A DNA stretch of 30,942 nucleotides from CAZEHO01 sp964511945 (lineage in GTDB: Bacteria; Actinomycetota; Acidimicrobiia; Spongiisociales; UBA11373), in contig CAZEHO010000035.1 in the NCBI GenBank assembly GCA_964511945.1, forward strand, positions 1 to 30,942, written 5' to 3'. The notes below the pieces were generated by a model. The model was not told the origin of the DNA. It was given only the letters and a program-made list of their open reading frames with translations, and did no database searches. The translations under genes and the position numbers were made by a program. Shown piece after piece: positions 1 through 7,984 of this stretch. How positions within the stretch are numbered: the first letter of the stretch is position 1; every line of letters begins with the position of its first letter.

Positions 1-333
1 ATCCACCATCCGCCCGAGCGATTCATCGTCGGTGTCCTCGACCATGACGAACTCGATCACCGCCCCGGCGTTCGAGACCAGGATGTCGAAGCCGCCCAGC
101 AACTCCGCGGCCCGGCTCACCAGCGACGAAATCTGCGCCGAGTCGGCGAGTTCGGCCGCAACGAAGTCGGCACCTATCTCCTTGGCGATCTCGGGTCCGG
201 CTTCCCGCCTTCCGGAAATGACCACCTGCGCACCGGCGCCGACGAACCGCCGAGCCGTAGCGAGCCCGATGCCGCTGGTGCCCCCGGTGATGAGTGCGGT
301 CTTGCCCCGGAGGGAAAGGAAATCGCTCGACAT
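1..333 (-). CDS. Short-chain dehydrogenase/reductase, 3' part outside window
   Basis: The N-terminal 111 residues of a classical SDR oxidoreductase are present; the gene runs off the left edge. The Rossmann dinucleotide motif TGGTSGIG lies at residues 16-23 and the structural SNAG motif at 87-90, both normal for NAD(P)(H)-dependent SDRs. The catalytic Ser/Tyr/Lys are beyond the edge, so activity and substrate cannot be judged. The ATG at 333 has only a weak AAGGATG-like ribosome site. The 265 bases between it and the lipoprotein stop hold a terminator-like hairpin and no gene that I can see. Confidence 0.9.
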   Translation of the reverse strand, partial: MSSDFLSLRGKTALITGGTSGIGLATARRFVGAGAQVVISGRREAGPEIAKEIGADFVAAELADSAQISSLVSRAAELLGGFDILVSNAGAVIEFVMVEDTDDESLGRMVD

Positions 334-531
334 GGTCGCATCCTTGGATCAACGGCCCCGATCGAAGGCATTGCCCCGCATCAAAACCGAGGAATATCAG
401 CTTCCATCGGAACCTACCATCGAGACCGCGGGGTTATTCGCGCGTTGACCCCCCGGGGGACTCAAAACCCCAACCATCGGGCTAGACGTTCTCTTCCGAC
501 TATGACGTCGGGTGGGGTCGGATGACGGATC

Positions 532-555
532 GGGGTCCCCAGATGTAGGGACCCC
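532..555 (-). terminator. Terminator-like hairpin after lipoprotein gene
   Basis: Perfect 8-bp inverted repeat GGGGTCCC / GGGACCCC around an 8-nt loop, about 45 nt past the stop of the minus-strand lipoprotein gene. No clear T-tract follows, so factor-assisted or imperfect termination is possible. Confidence 0.45.
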
Positions 556-598
556 CGGGCTAGCCCAGTTCCCCGCTCGACGTCGAACCACGGCTATC

Positions 599-1105
599 TC
601 ACGCGGATGCGGACGAGCTCCCAACGAAGACGCCATCGATAAGGTCACCGAGCAACTGGACCCGCTGCTCCGTCCACGACAGCGTGGGAATCTCGCTGTC
701 GATGGAGCCTTCGACGAGCGGCAGTTGCATAAGGTCAACGTTCTCGACCGCGACTTGCGCCCCGGCCGGCTGGGGTGGATACGACTCGGCGATTTCGTCG
801 GCGATGACCACGCTGCCGTCGGTTCCTACGAACACGTACCCGCTGATCAGGAACGGACCATCGGTGGTCGCGCCGAGCAGGTCGGCGATGCTGATGCCAG
901 GACCCATCCCCGCGGTGATAGTCCCTCCGGCATCGTCCGCGAGCGGAGTATTGCCTCCGGTATCAGGAGCCTGAGTGGTGGGGGCATTGCCGACATCGGA
1001 CGGGTGTTCACCATCGGCCTCTGCACCGCTGCAGGCGGCGAGGAGGAGGGCGGCAGCTGCAAGAAGTGCAACGAGGCGTTTCATGATTCTCTTCTTGTCG
1101 CTCAT
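599..1105 (-). CDS. Small secreted lipoprotein, unknown function
   Basis: A 168-residue protein with a basic N-terminus, hydrophobic core LVALLAAAALLLAAC and lipobox Cys at residue 25, so it should be exported and lipid-anchored on the outer face of the membrane. An acidic, Thr/Gly-rich linker follows (about 27-65), then a compact domain with alternating hydrophobic residues that I do not recognise. A second in-frame ATG at 1084 would start at MKRLVALL and has a better upstream purine run (AAGAAGAGA); either start leaves a functional signal peptide. It has no operon partner: SDR on one side, tRNA fragment on the other. Between 1106 and 1422 (317 bases) there is only the tRNA-Asn fragment, a short repeat pair and a hairpin. 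Confidence 0.8.
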   Translation of the reverse strand: MSDKKRIMKRLVALLAAAALLLAACSGAEADGEHPSDVGNAPTTQAPDTGGNTPLADDAGGTITAGMGPGISIADLLGATTDGPFLISGYVFVGTDGSVVIADEIAESYPPQPAGAQVAVENVDLMQLPLVEGSIDSEIPTLSWTEQRVQLLGDLIDGVFVGSSSASA

Positions 1106-1213
1106 GTCCGTCGGACGTCACAGATGCACTCCCAGGTTCCCGACCGGCACCCGAACCGTCCGCTCGGATGAAACGACCGTGGGGAGGATCGAGACCGAAG
1201 CGGAGGAACGGAG

Positions 1214-1258
1214 TGGGCCGGGTGGGAATCGAACCCACAACCTTTGGGTTAACAGCCG
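1214..1258 (-). pseudogene. 3' half of a tRNA-Asn(GTT), att-site remnant
   Basis: Read on the minus strand this is the anticodon loop CTGTTAA, variable region, T-arm (GTGGGTTCGATTCCCAC) and 3' acceptor strand CCGGCCC plus discriminator A. The sequence upstream of the loop cannot pair as the 5' anticodon-stem strand, and no D-arm or GGGCCGG 5' acceptor strand follows within about 150 bases. It is therefore a half tRNA, broken at the anticodon loop. Tyrosine recombinases commonly cross over there and leave the displaced 3' half at the far end of the element. The element would lie to the right. Confidence 0.75.
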
Positions 1259-1373
1259 GAACGGGGGATCCGGGTGGGCACCGCGCAGTCCGACGACCTG
1301 CGGATTCCTTGGATGCCCGAAAAGCCCGAGTGGGCCAATCCGGTCTCATTCGCACCTGTTTGGCCCGGTTCGT

Positions 1374-1392
1374 TTGACACGGGTTTGATACC
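1374..1392 (+). repeat. TTTGACAC-type direct repeat pair, left edge
   Basis: TTTGACAC (1374-1381) and TTTGATAC (1385-1392), start-to-start distance 11 bp. The same arrangement occurs at 20890-20908 beside the intact tRNA-Lys. Possible recombinase arm-type sites; their role is inferred. Confidence 0.45.
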
Positions 1393-1420
1393 CGGGCCTA
1401 TTGCATCACCGGGCCCGGAA
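1392..1420 (-). terminator. Hairpin at the end of the long ABC/esterase operon
   Basis: CCGGGCC (1393-1399) pairs with GGCCCGG (1413-1419) around a 13-nt loop, starting 3 nt after the esterase stop codon. Its position fits termination of the minus-strand operon; there is no strong T-tract. Confidence 0.45.
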
Positions 1421-1422
1421 CC

Positions 1423-2349
1423 TCATCGACGCTCGCCTCCCCAAAGGTGATCAGCCAGGAACCTGCTCACTTCCTCCAGCGCCATCCGAGCTTCGGGAAT
1501 GGGGTATGCCTGCCACACGTGCCACAGCCCGTCCCATACATCAAGGATGACGTCGACACCGGCAGATCGCGCCGAACGCGCCAACCGGAATGCATCGCTG
1601 GCGAGGATCTCACGGCCACCCACCTGAATCAGCAAGGGCGGAAGACCGCTCAGATCGGCAAAAAGGGGCGAGAGCCATGGGTGTTTGAGGTCTGCGCCGA
1701 CCGCATAGAAGGGAATCGCCGAGTACAAATCGGCCTCCGGATCAGGAAACGACGGGTCCCATGCCGACAGGGTCGTCACCGTATCGCCGGAGCCGGTCGC
1801 GTCGGCAAAGGGAGCGATCGCGGCGATCGCCGACGGCTGCGACAGCCCGGCTTCTCGCGCCGCAACCGCGACGGACAAAGCCAGGGCTCCCCCCGCCGAG
1901 TCACCGAACAGCGCGACAGGGTCTCCCTCTTCGAGTACGGCGGCATAGACCGCAAGGCAATCCTCGATGGCGGCCGGGAAGGCGGCTTCGGGGGCAAGGC
2001 GATAGTCGACAGAGATCACGGGCACAGTGCTGAAGTGAGCAACGGGAGCACTCAGCGGCAATGACACCAGCGAGTCGCCCAGCACATACCCGCCGCCGTG
2101 GTAGTAAAGGATCGTCCCGCGGCCCTCGACTGTGGTTGGAGAGGTGATCCGGAGACAATTCACCCCAGCAACCACCATCGATTCAAGCTCGTGTTGAACA
2201 TCGGGATCGGCCATCGCCCCGCGCCAAACGGCATGGACCTCCTGTCTCCAAAGAGCGACAGCGGATCGGTCACCCATGTCGACCTGGGGCAACTCGAGAG
2301 CACCGGCGCTGAGGACGGCGTTCGCCTCGAGAGATAGCGCCTCAACCAT
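1423..2349 (-). CDS. HSL-family alpha/beta hydrolase (esterase/lipase)
   Basis: A 308-residue serine hydrolase of the hormone-sensitive-lipase (bacterial esterase family IV) type, cleaving carboxylic esters, probably in the cytoplasm as no signal peptide is seen. The oxyanion motif HGGG is at residues 84-87, followed by DYRLAPE near 115. The nucleophile elbow GDSAGG has Ser151. Asp252 (after REILAS) and His277 (LWHVW) complete the triad. It is the last gene of the operon that starts with the ABC binding protein, 38 nt behind the VOC gene, and is followed by a hairpin. The ATG at 2349 has only a weak purine-rich site; Met25 is an alternative, but the family usually has the extra N-terminal cap. 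The substrate is not deducible. Confidence 0.88.
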   Translation of the reverse strand: MVEALSLEANAVLSAGALELPQVDMGDRSAVALWRQEVHAVWRGAMADPDVQHELESMVVAGVNCLRITSPTTVEGRGTILYYHGGGYVLGDSLVSLPLSAPVAHFSTVPVISVDYRLAPEAAFPAAIEDCLAVYAAVLEEGDPVALFGDSAGGALALSVAVAAREAGLSQPSAIAAIAPFADATGSGDTVTTLSAWDPSFPDPEADLYSAIPFYAVGADLKHPWLSPLFADLSGLPPLLIQVGGREILASDAFRLARSARSAGVDVILDVWDGLWHVWQAYPIPEARMALEEVSRFLADHLWGGERR

Positions 2350-2387
2350 CCCGCAGGTCTCTCATTGACGGACCGGCTCTTCCGTTC

Positions 2388-3251
2388 CTAGGGCCGGCCC
2401 TTGAACGGGACCATGTCGAGCGACGCTATGACATCGTCAACCCACTGATTCTCAACGACTCCGGTCTCGAGGGCGCGACGCAAGTCATCGACCGGCATCT
2501 CCTCGAGCAGTTCCACATGGAGCCCATCGCGGTCGTACAGCCACGCGATGTCGAGATCGTACTCGGGGTAGTGACGCGGAAGAGACATAGGAGAAAGCCC
2601 TGCGCCACATCCGCGATCGTACGCAGCGGCAACGTCGTCCATCGAAAAGCACAGGTGATCGTAATGGGGCCCGTGAGCATCCCAGGCGGGTTGCTCGGTC
2701 ATGAAGTTGGGGCCGCCGATGATCTCCAGAAGGAACCCGTGGTCTCCAGCGTCCCACCCATCGTCGGCGAGAAACATGAAGCCCGAGACCCCGGCCTTTG
2801 AGAACTCATAGAGTTTCCGCATCCCGAAGTTCGCTGCGAAGAACGCCTCGGCACCCTGGTAGTCGGTGGTGAGAAGACAGACGTGATGCAGCCGCAGACC
2901 ATCAGGCCCAACGGCAGCCGCCCGGGGCCGATCGGCTTCCCGGATCTCGATGCGTAGACCGTCGGGTCCGAGCACAACGGCCGATCCGTCGTACGGATCG
3001 CCGGCCGCTTCAACGCCGTTCGATAGAAGGAACCCAAATGCCGTGGCCAGGTCATCGACCCCGAACACGATGCGATCGATCGACCTGCCGGGGGGAGTCG
3101 ACTCACCGGCGGTCCCGACCTCCAGCAGCGTATCAACCCCCGCCCCCAGGCCGAGATCCCCAGCAGCTGTGCATCCCAGGCCCAGGTACCCGGCCCGGGT
3201 CTCGGCAGCATCCGCGCACTCCAAGACAACCGCGTCCAGTGTGAACCTCAT
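2388..3251 (-). CDS. VOC-superfamily metalloprotein, glyoxalase/extradiol-dioxygenase fold
   Basis: A 287-residue protein with two vicinal-oxygen-chelate modules. The C-terminal module (about 118-255) has the expected metal ligands: His122 or 123 in LHHVCLL, His199 in HYDHLCF and Glu247 in LHVELLE. The N-terminal module (2-105) keeps the fold pattern but lacks an obvious ligand set, as in many two-domain extradiol dioxygenases. Members are dioxygenases, lyases, isomerases or glyoxalases, so the reaction stays open. The ribosome site AAGGAGGAGA before the ATG is very good. It follows the SDR by 111 nt and precedes the esterase by 38 nt in the same operon, which suggests a catabolic step on the imported compound. 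Confidence 0.85.
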   Translation of the reverse strand: MRFTLDAVVLECADAAETRAGYLGLGCTAAGDLGLGAGVDTLLEVGTAGESTPPGRSIDRIVFGVDDLATAFGFLLSNGVEAAGDPYDGSAVVLGPDGLRIEIREADRPRAAAVGPDGLRLHHVCLLTTDYQGAEAFFAANFGMRKLYEFSKAGVSGFMFLADDGWDAGDHGFLLEIIGGPNFMTEQPAWDAHGPHYDHLCFSMDDVAAAYDRGCGAGLSPMSLPRHYPEYDLDIAWLYDRDGLHVELLEEMPVDDLRRALETGVVENQWVDDVIASLDMVPFKGRP

Positions 3252-3362
3252 TGCCTCTCCTCCTTTTCACGTCCGGATGTCGCGTCCGGTCGAACCTCAC
3301 TCAGCCGGGCCGCGGCGTGCTGATCAGCCGCCTGCCGCAATCGAGACGGCATGTCACCTCAT

Positions 3363-4160
3363 TCATGCTTGGTCCTCCAGATACGACGGCCGGTACTTCC
3401 ATTGCTCGAGGGCCATCTTCATGGTGGCGACGCTCGGGCCGGCCGTCAGGCCTCCGTCGAGCACCAGGGCTTGGCCGGTCAGAAGCGCACAGTCGCCGGC
3501 GACGAGAAAATGGACTGCTGCAGCTACTTCATCCGCCGCGCCGGGCCGGGCGATCGGTTGCACCATCTCGATGAGTGCGACTTCCTCTGGGGTTTCCTCG
3601 GCGTCGTACATCGCTGTCGCAACTCCGCTCGGACACACGGCGTTGACCCGTATTCGGCGGGAGGCAAGCTCGAGGGCAGCGGTCTTCGTGAGCCCGACGA
3701 CCGCCCACTTGGACGTCACATATGATCCGTATCCGGGGAATCCGATGATCCCGGCCAGCGAGGCGATGTTGACGATCGACCCACCATCCGGCATCCATCT
3801 CGTCACATGCCGGATTCCGTGGACGACCCCCATCACATTGACACCGAACTGGTCCCGGTAGTCGGAGTCACTCTGCTCACCCACGCTCTCGACTCCGCGG
3901 GCAATCCCTGCGTTGTTCACCAGGATGTCGATCCGATCGAACCGTTCGCCGACCTCGGCCATCAGCGCTTCTACCTCACTGTCGATCGACACATCGGTGC
4001 GAACAAACCCTCCGCCAAGCCGGTCTGCGACGTCCGAACCGTCGGCGATATCGGCGACGACGATCAGGGCGCCCGCATTGCGGAGCCTGCTCGCGATGGC
4101 AAGGCCGATTCCGGCAGCGCCTCCGGTGATGACAGCGACCCGGTCGTCGAGGCGAAACAT
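3363..4160 (-). CDS. SDR-family NAD(P)-dependent oxidoreductase
   Basis: A 265-residue classical SDR with cofactor motif TGGAAGIG (12-19), NNAG (82-85), catalytic Ser134 and the YxxxK pair Tyr147/Lys151, all intact. Asp37 at the end of the second strand suggests a preference for NAD(H) (family rule, not tested). It would oxidise an alcohol or reduce a carbonyl intermediate. Its ATG overlaps the regulator stop codon by one base (TGATG), so translation is coupled. A GGAGGG ribosome site lies inside the end of the regulator gene. It sits mid-operon between the Lrp regulator and the VOC protein. Confidence 0.92.
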   Translation of the reverse strand: MFRLDDRVAVITGGAAGIGLAIASRLRNAGALIVVADIADGSDVADRLGGGFVRTDVSIDSEVEALMAEVGERFDRIDILVNNAGIARGVESVGEQSDSDYRDQFGVNVMGVVHGIRHVTRWMPDGGSIVNIASLAGIIGFPGYGSYVTSKWAVVGLTKTAALELASRRIRVNAVCPSGVATAMYDAEETPEEVALIEMVQPIARPGAADEVAAAVHFLVAGDCALLTGQALVLDGGLTAGPSVATMKMALEQWKYRPSYLEDQA

Positions 4161-5164
4161 CAGCGCCAGCCCTCCAAACCCGTCAAGCCGCCCGAGTAGT
4201 CGGTCTTCTCGTATATCAGATCCAGCAGCGTCTCCAACCGCTGCACGCCTGGAAGAGCCCGTATTCGATCCAGGATGTCGACCAAATGGGCAGCGTCACG
4301 CCACCAGATCTCAGTCAATACGTGATAGCGGCCGGCCACCGCCACAACCAGCGTCGTCTCCCTGAACCGCGCCAGGGCCTCCAAACACGCGCTGACCGGA
4401 CCCTCGACGATGACGCCGACATCCGCGTATCCACCGATACCCATGGCCTCAGGTGCGGTGATGGTCTGAACGGTCACCACACCGGTTTCGAGCAGCTTCA
4501 GCACCCTGGCGCGCACGGCGGCCGCCGACAGGTCCACGAGCGGTCCGAGGTCAGCGAACGTTGCACGGCCGTTGGCTACCAGCGCAGCGATCAGAACTCG
4601 ATCGATGTCGTCGATTCCGCCAACCCACTGCTCACCCGTCAGAGTCTCGACCCGGCCTACCGGCTGGTCGCCGGTGCCATCCAATCCAACCTGCGACCAG
4701 TCCTGCTTCAGGTAGCGAAGGAATGTGCATGACTCCACAGCAGCTACTCCTTCGACTTGCCGGATGGCTTCCAGCGTCGAATGTTGATGGTCCGCGTCTC
4801 GGCAACGGACCTCGACGATGATGTCGAACCGCCCCGCGGTGGCAGCCACGGTGACTACCTCGCGCAGCTTGCCGATAGCGTCGGCGGTCTCATGGCTCGC
4901 ACCACCACATTGAACGAACGCAGCGCCGACCACGCCCATGCCCAGGGCGCGAGGATCCACCCTGCCGGTCACCACGACACTCTCATCGTCGAGTATCCGA
5001 AGCACGCGAGCGCGGACCGATGCTTCGGACAATCCAACGCTCCTCCCGATTTCGGCGTAGGACGCTCTCGGGGAGCGAGCGAGGACTTGGACGATCGCCC
5101 GGTCGGATTCATCCAGTCGTCGCGGCCCTTGAGGGCTGCGATCCGGCACGAGACCGAGATTCAT
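4160..5164 (-). CDS. Tandem (double) Lrp/AsnC-family transcriptional regulator
   Basis: A 334-residue protein made of two consecutive Lrp/AsnC units. Unit 1 has an HTH at about 17-62 (LDESDRAIVQVLARSPRASY onward) and a RAM ligand-binding domain to about 150. Unit 2 has an HTH at about 185-230 (IDDIDRVLIAALVANGRATF onward) and a second RAM domain to the C-terminus. A single Lrp is about 150 residues, so this is a fused dimer, a form known in actinobacteria. RAM domains usually bind amino acids or related small molecules. The ATG overlaps the ATPase stop (ATGA), placing it in the transporter operon. It is the natural candidate for binding the shared palindromes at 10715, 13108 and 18357 (inference). 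Confidence 0.92.
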   Translation of the reverse strand: MNLGLVPDRSPQGPRRLDESDRAIVQVLARSPRASYAEIGRSVGLSEASVRARVLRILDDESVVVTGRVDPRALGMGVVGAAFVQCGGASHETADAIGKLREVVTVAATAGRFDIIVEVRCRDADHQHSTLEAIRQVEGVAAVESCTFLRYLKQDWSQVGLDGTGDQPVGRVETLTGEQWVGGIDDIDRVLIAALVANGRATFADLGPLVDLSAAAVRARVLKLLETGVVTVQTITAPEAMGIGGYADVGVIVEGPVSACLEALARFRETTLVVAVAGRYHVLTEIWWRDAAHLVDILDRIRALPGVQRLETLLDLIYEKTDYSGGLTGLEGWR

Positions 5165-6156
5165 TTCTCTTCTCCCCTGATAGTCACTTCTGACGTCCAG
5201 GCATAGTGGCAACGCGCCCCATGCCCGCCCCGGTTCTCCAGCGACGGTTCGTCGGTCCAGCAGGCCTCACGTGCGATCGGGCAGCGGGGGTGGAATCGAC
5301 ACCCTCGAGGTAGGGCCAGCGGGCTCGGAGGCTCGCCCGCCAGCGCCGCTTCGCCGGAGGTCCTCCTCACCCCGATCCTCGGCACGGCGCTGAGAAGAGC
5401 CCGAGTGTACGGGTGTCGGGGATCACCGAAGACCTCCTCCGTGGCGCTCTCCTCGACAAGGCTGCCCAGGTACATGACGGCAACCCGTTCGCACAGATTG
5501 CGAACCACGGCCAGGTCATGAGAGATGAAGAGGAGAGTCAATCCAAGCCGATTCCTCAGGTCCCGGAGGAGATTGAGCACCGAGGCCTGCACGGAGACAT
5601 CCAGAGCCGCGACCGCCTCATCGGCGATCAGCAGATCTGGCTCGGCCGCCAGAGCACGAGCGATCCCGATCCGCTGCTTCTGGCCGCCCGAGAGCCGTTG
5701 CGGCCGAGCACCGAGAATGGCCGCAGGAAGCTCGACCAGGTCCATCAGCTCCTCGCAACGAGCATCGATCTGATCGCTGGGAACCATCGAATGGACCTTG
5801 AGCACCTCGGCAAGGGTGCTGCGGACGGTGAGCGATGGGTTGAGCGACGACCCAGGATCCTGGAACACCATCTGGATCCGGTGTCTGGTGGACCGATCTC
5901 GACCTTTGCTGATATCCGTGCCATCGAAGTGGATTCGGCCGGATGTGATCGGCACGAGTCCCGTGATCGCTCGAGCCAGGGTCGACTTCCCGCAGCCGGA
6001 CTCACCGACGACGGCCAGCGCCTCGCCCCGTTCAACGATGAGCGACAGATCATCGACCGCCTTGAGTACCCGGGCTTCTCGGCGGAGGATTCGCCCGACG
6101 AGTCCCACAGAACCGAATTCGACGGTCAGGCCTTCGATCTCAAGAAGAGCGGTCAC
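5161..6156 (-). CDS. ABC transporter ATP-binding protein, DppF/OppF type
   Basis: The second ATPase of a dipeptide/oligopeptide/nickel-type importer, 331 residues from a GTG that overlaps the previous stop (GTGA). Upstream in-frame starts would duplicate coding sequence of the neighbour and were rejected. Walker A is GESGCGKST, the signature is LSGGQKQR, and the H-loop His is in ISHDLAVV. Walker B reads LLIADEAVAALD, so the usual EPTSALD has Ala in place of Pro; the catalytic Glu is retained. The C-terminal oligopeptide domain carries the Cys cluster GCRFHPRCP...ACW...ARCHYAW typical of this subfamily, some of which bind an Fe-S cluster. Confidence 0.95.
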   Translation of the reverse strand: MTALLEIEGLTVEFGSVGLVGRILRREARVLKAVDDLSLIVERGEALAVVGESGCGKSTLARAITGLVPITSGRIHFDGTDISKGRDRSTRHRIQMVFQDPGSSLNPSLTVRSTLAEVLKVHSMVPSDQIDARCEELMDLVELPAAILGARPQRLSGGQKQRIGIARALAAEPDLLIADEAVAALDVSVQASVLNLLRDLRNRLGLTLLFISHDLAVVRNLCERVAVMYLGSLVEESATEEVFGDPRHPYTRALLSAVPRIGVRRTSGEAALAGEPPSPLALPRGCRFHPRCPIAREACWTDEPSLENRGGHGARCHYAWTSEVTIRGEEK

Positions 6157-7136
6157 GAGGGCATCCCCCGCTCGATCCAAGTTGGATGGACACAAGCTGT
6201 CTCGTGATTGCCTTCCACGCGGGTCAGACGGTGGTTCGCGGCTGCGCACTCGTCGAATGCATACGAGCATCTCGTGCGGAACCGGCAGCCGCTCGGCACA
6301 CTGCCGAGGTCGGGCGGTGACCCGCCGATCGTGGTCAAGTCCCTCTGGCCCGGCTCGAACCTCGGTACCGCCGCCAGGAGAGCCGCGGTGTACGGGTGGT
6401 GAGGGCTCGCAAAGACCTCCACAGTGGCGCCCGTTTCCACGATCCTTCCGGCGTACATCACCGCCACCCGGTCACACAGCTCCGATACGACGGCGAGGTC
6501 ATGAGTCACCAGGACCATCGTGAGATCCCGCTCTCTCTTCAGGTCGACGAGCAAGCCGAGGATCTGATCCTGGATCGTGACGTCGAGCGCAGTCGTGGGC
6601 TCATCACACAGGAGAACCGTCGATTCGGTGGCCAGTGCCATCGCGATCATCACCCTCTGTCGAAGGCCACCGGACAGCTCGTGAGGATATGCCCGGGAAC
6701 GCTGCTCGGGATCCGGGATGCCCACCGCCCGCATCAAGGTGACCGCCTTGGCCCGGGCATCGCTGCGAGAAACGCCATGTCCGATGATGAGCGGTTCGGC
6801 GACCAGGTCTCGCACTCTTCGGAGAGGGTTGAGGGCCGTTGCCGGCTCCTGGAAGATCATCGCCATGATCCGGCCCCGTGCCGTCGCCGGATCTATCGGT
6901 TGGAGGTCGTCCCCGGAACGGAGGCAAACGGACCCACCGGCCTGGATGGCCCCCGGCGGAAGCAACCCCATCATGGCCTTGAGCGTGATGGTCTTGCCCG
7001 AACCCGATTCGCCGACCAGTCCGAGGATCTCGCCTTCCTGAAGCTCGAACGAGACCTCGTCGACCGGGGTCACAATCGATCCGTGTCGATCTATCTCGAC
7101 GCGGAGATCCTCGACGGTCAGCAGCGGGTTGCTCAT
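6153..7136 (-). CDS. ABC transporter ATP-binding protein, DppD/OppD type
   Basis: The first ATPase of the same importer, 327 residues. Walker A is GESGSGKT, the Q-loop is in IFQEPATALNP, the signature is LSGGLRQR, Walker B is VLLCDEPTTALD and the H-loop is VTHDLAVV. The C-terminal oligopeptide_HPY region has four Cys (GCRFRTRCSYAFDEC, ETACVH). The ATG at 7136 forms an ATGA overlap with the permease stop and was chosen over the in-frame start 15 nt upstream. It should pair with the DppF-like ATPase as a heterodimer under the two permeases. Confidence 0.95.
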   Translation of the reverse strand: MSNPLLTVEDLRVEIDRHGSIVTPVDEVSFELQEGEILGLVGESGSGKTITLKAMMGLLPPGAIQAGGSVCLRSGDDLQPIDPATARGRIMAMIFQEPATALNPLRRVRDLVAEPLIIGHGVSRSDARAKAVTLMRAVGIPDPEQRSRAYPHELSGGLRQRVMIAMALATESTVLLCDEPTTALDVTIQDQILGLLVDLKRERDLTMVLVTHDLAVVSELCDRVAVMYAGRIVETGATVEVFASPHHPYTAALLAAVPRFEPGQRDLTTIGGSPPDLGSVPSGCRFRTRCSYAFDECAAANHRLTRVEGNHETACVHPTWIERGMPS

Positions 7137-7984
7137 GCGTCCTTCAGCCATTCATCGAGCCCGTCGGAAATCAGTGACAAGCCTGTTCCCAGCGCGGCGA
7201 TCACCAACCCGGGGGTGACAGACAGCCACCACTGGGTCCTCAGGAACCGCTGTCCGGCGGCGATCATCGCCCCCCACTCCGGTGTCGGAGGCTGCACGCC
7301 CAGCCCGAAATAGCTGAGAGCCGCCAGCGTGATGAGCGCGAGAACGACGTCGGAGGCGAAATACACGAGGGTTTGCCGACCCGCGTTCGGGAGCAGGTGG
7401 CGGGTCAGTATTCGGGCGTGGGAGTAGCCGAGGGCTTCGGCGGCCTGAACGTACTCACGATTCCGGATCCGGAGGATTTCGCCACGGATCAGGCGTGCAT
7501 ACAACACCCATGAGACCGCCGTGAAGGTGATCAGAATGGATCTAATGCCCGGTCCGAGCGCAAAGATGAGGGCGATCAGGAACACATAGATGGGAAAGGC
7601 CTGCACGACCTCTGCGGTTCGGGTGACGGCGAAGTCGACCCAGCCCCCGAAATACGCAGCCAACGCCCCGAGGAAGGTCCCCAGGATCATTGGGAACAGT
7701 GCCGCAAGGAACCCGATCGGTAGGTCGACTCGCGTCGCCCAGATCACCCGCGAGAAGACGTCTCTCCCAACCTCGTCGGTGCCGAGCCAGTGCTCGGTGC
7801 TGGGAGCGGCGAGCTTGTTGGGAATGTCTTGCTCTACGGCATCGAACGGGGCGATGAACGGAGCAAGAAGCGCCACGAGGACGAAGAAGCCGACGATCAC
7901 GATGCCCGCCACCAGCAACCGCGGAACGGGGCGCCGCGCACTGACTGCGTCGCTCTCGAACGCCTCAGCCGGCCCGTCGGTCAT
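7133..7984 (-). CDS. ABC transporter permease, DppC/OppC type
   Basis: A 283-residue inner-membrane permease. A first membrane helix lies at about 24-46, followed by the family N-terminal motif around residues 65-80 (EHWLGTDEVGRDVFSRVIWA). Several further helices form the BPD_transp_1 domain. The EAA-type coupling loop EYVQAAEALGYSHARILTRH contacts the ATPases. The start overlaps the stop of the other permease (ATGA), so the two subunits are made in equal amounts. Confidence 0.95.
   Translation of the reverse strand: MTDGPAEAFESDAVSARRPVPRLLVAGIVIVGFFVLVALLAPFIAPFDAVEQDIPNKLAAPSTEHWLGTDEVGRDVFSRVIWATRVDLPIGFLAALFPMILGTFLGALAAYFGGWVDFAVTRTAEVVQAFPIYVFLIALIFALGPGIRSILITFTAVSWVLYARLIRGEILRIRNREYVQAAEALGYSHARILTRHLLPNAGRQTLVYFASDVVLALITLAALSYFGLGVQPPTPEWGAMIAAGQRFLRTQWWLSVTPGLVIAALGTGLSLISDGLDEWLKDA

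Noticed and set aside
532..555. Riboswitch upstream of the first SDR
   Set aside because: Only a simple stem is visible, oriented and placed as the end of the lipoprotein gene; no conserved riboswitch core seen. I also looked for a cobalamin riboswitch upstream of the corrinoid operon and saw none.
1214..1400. tRNA-Asn interrupted by an intron
   Set aside because: No 5' half with matching acceptor and D-arm follows within the next 150 bases or elsewhere in the window; an att remnant explains the break better.
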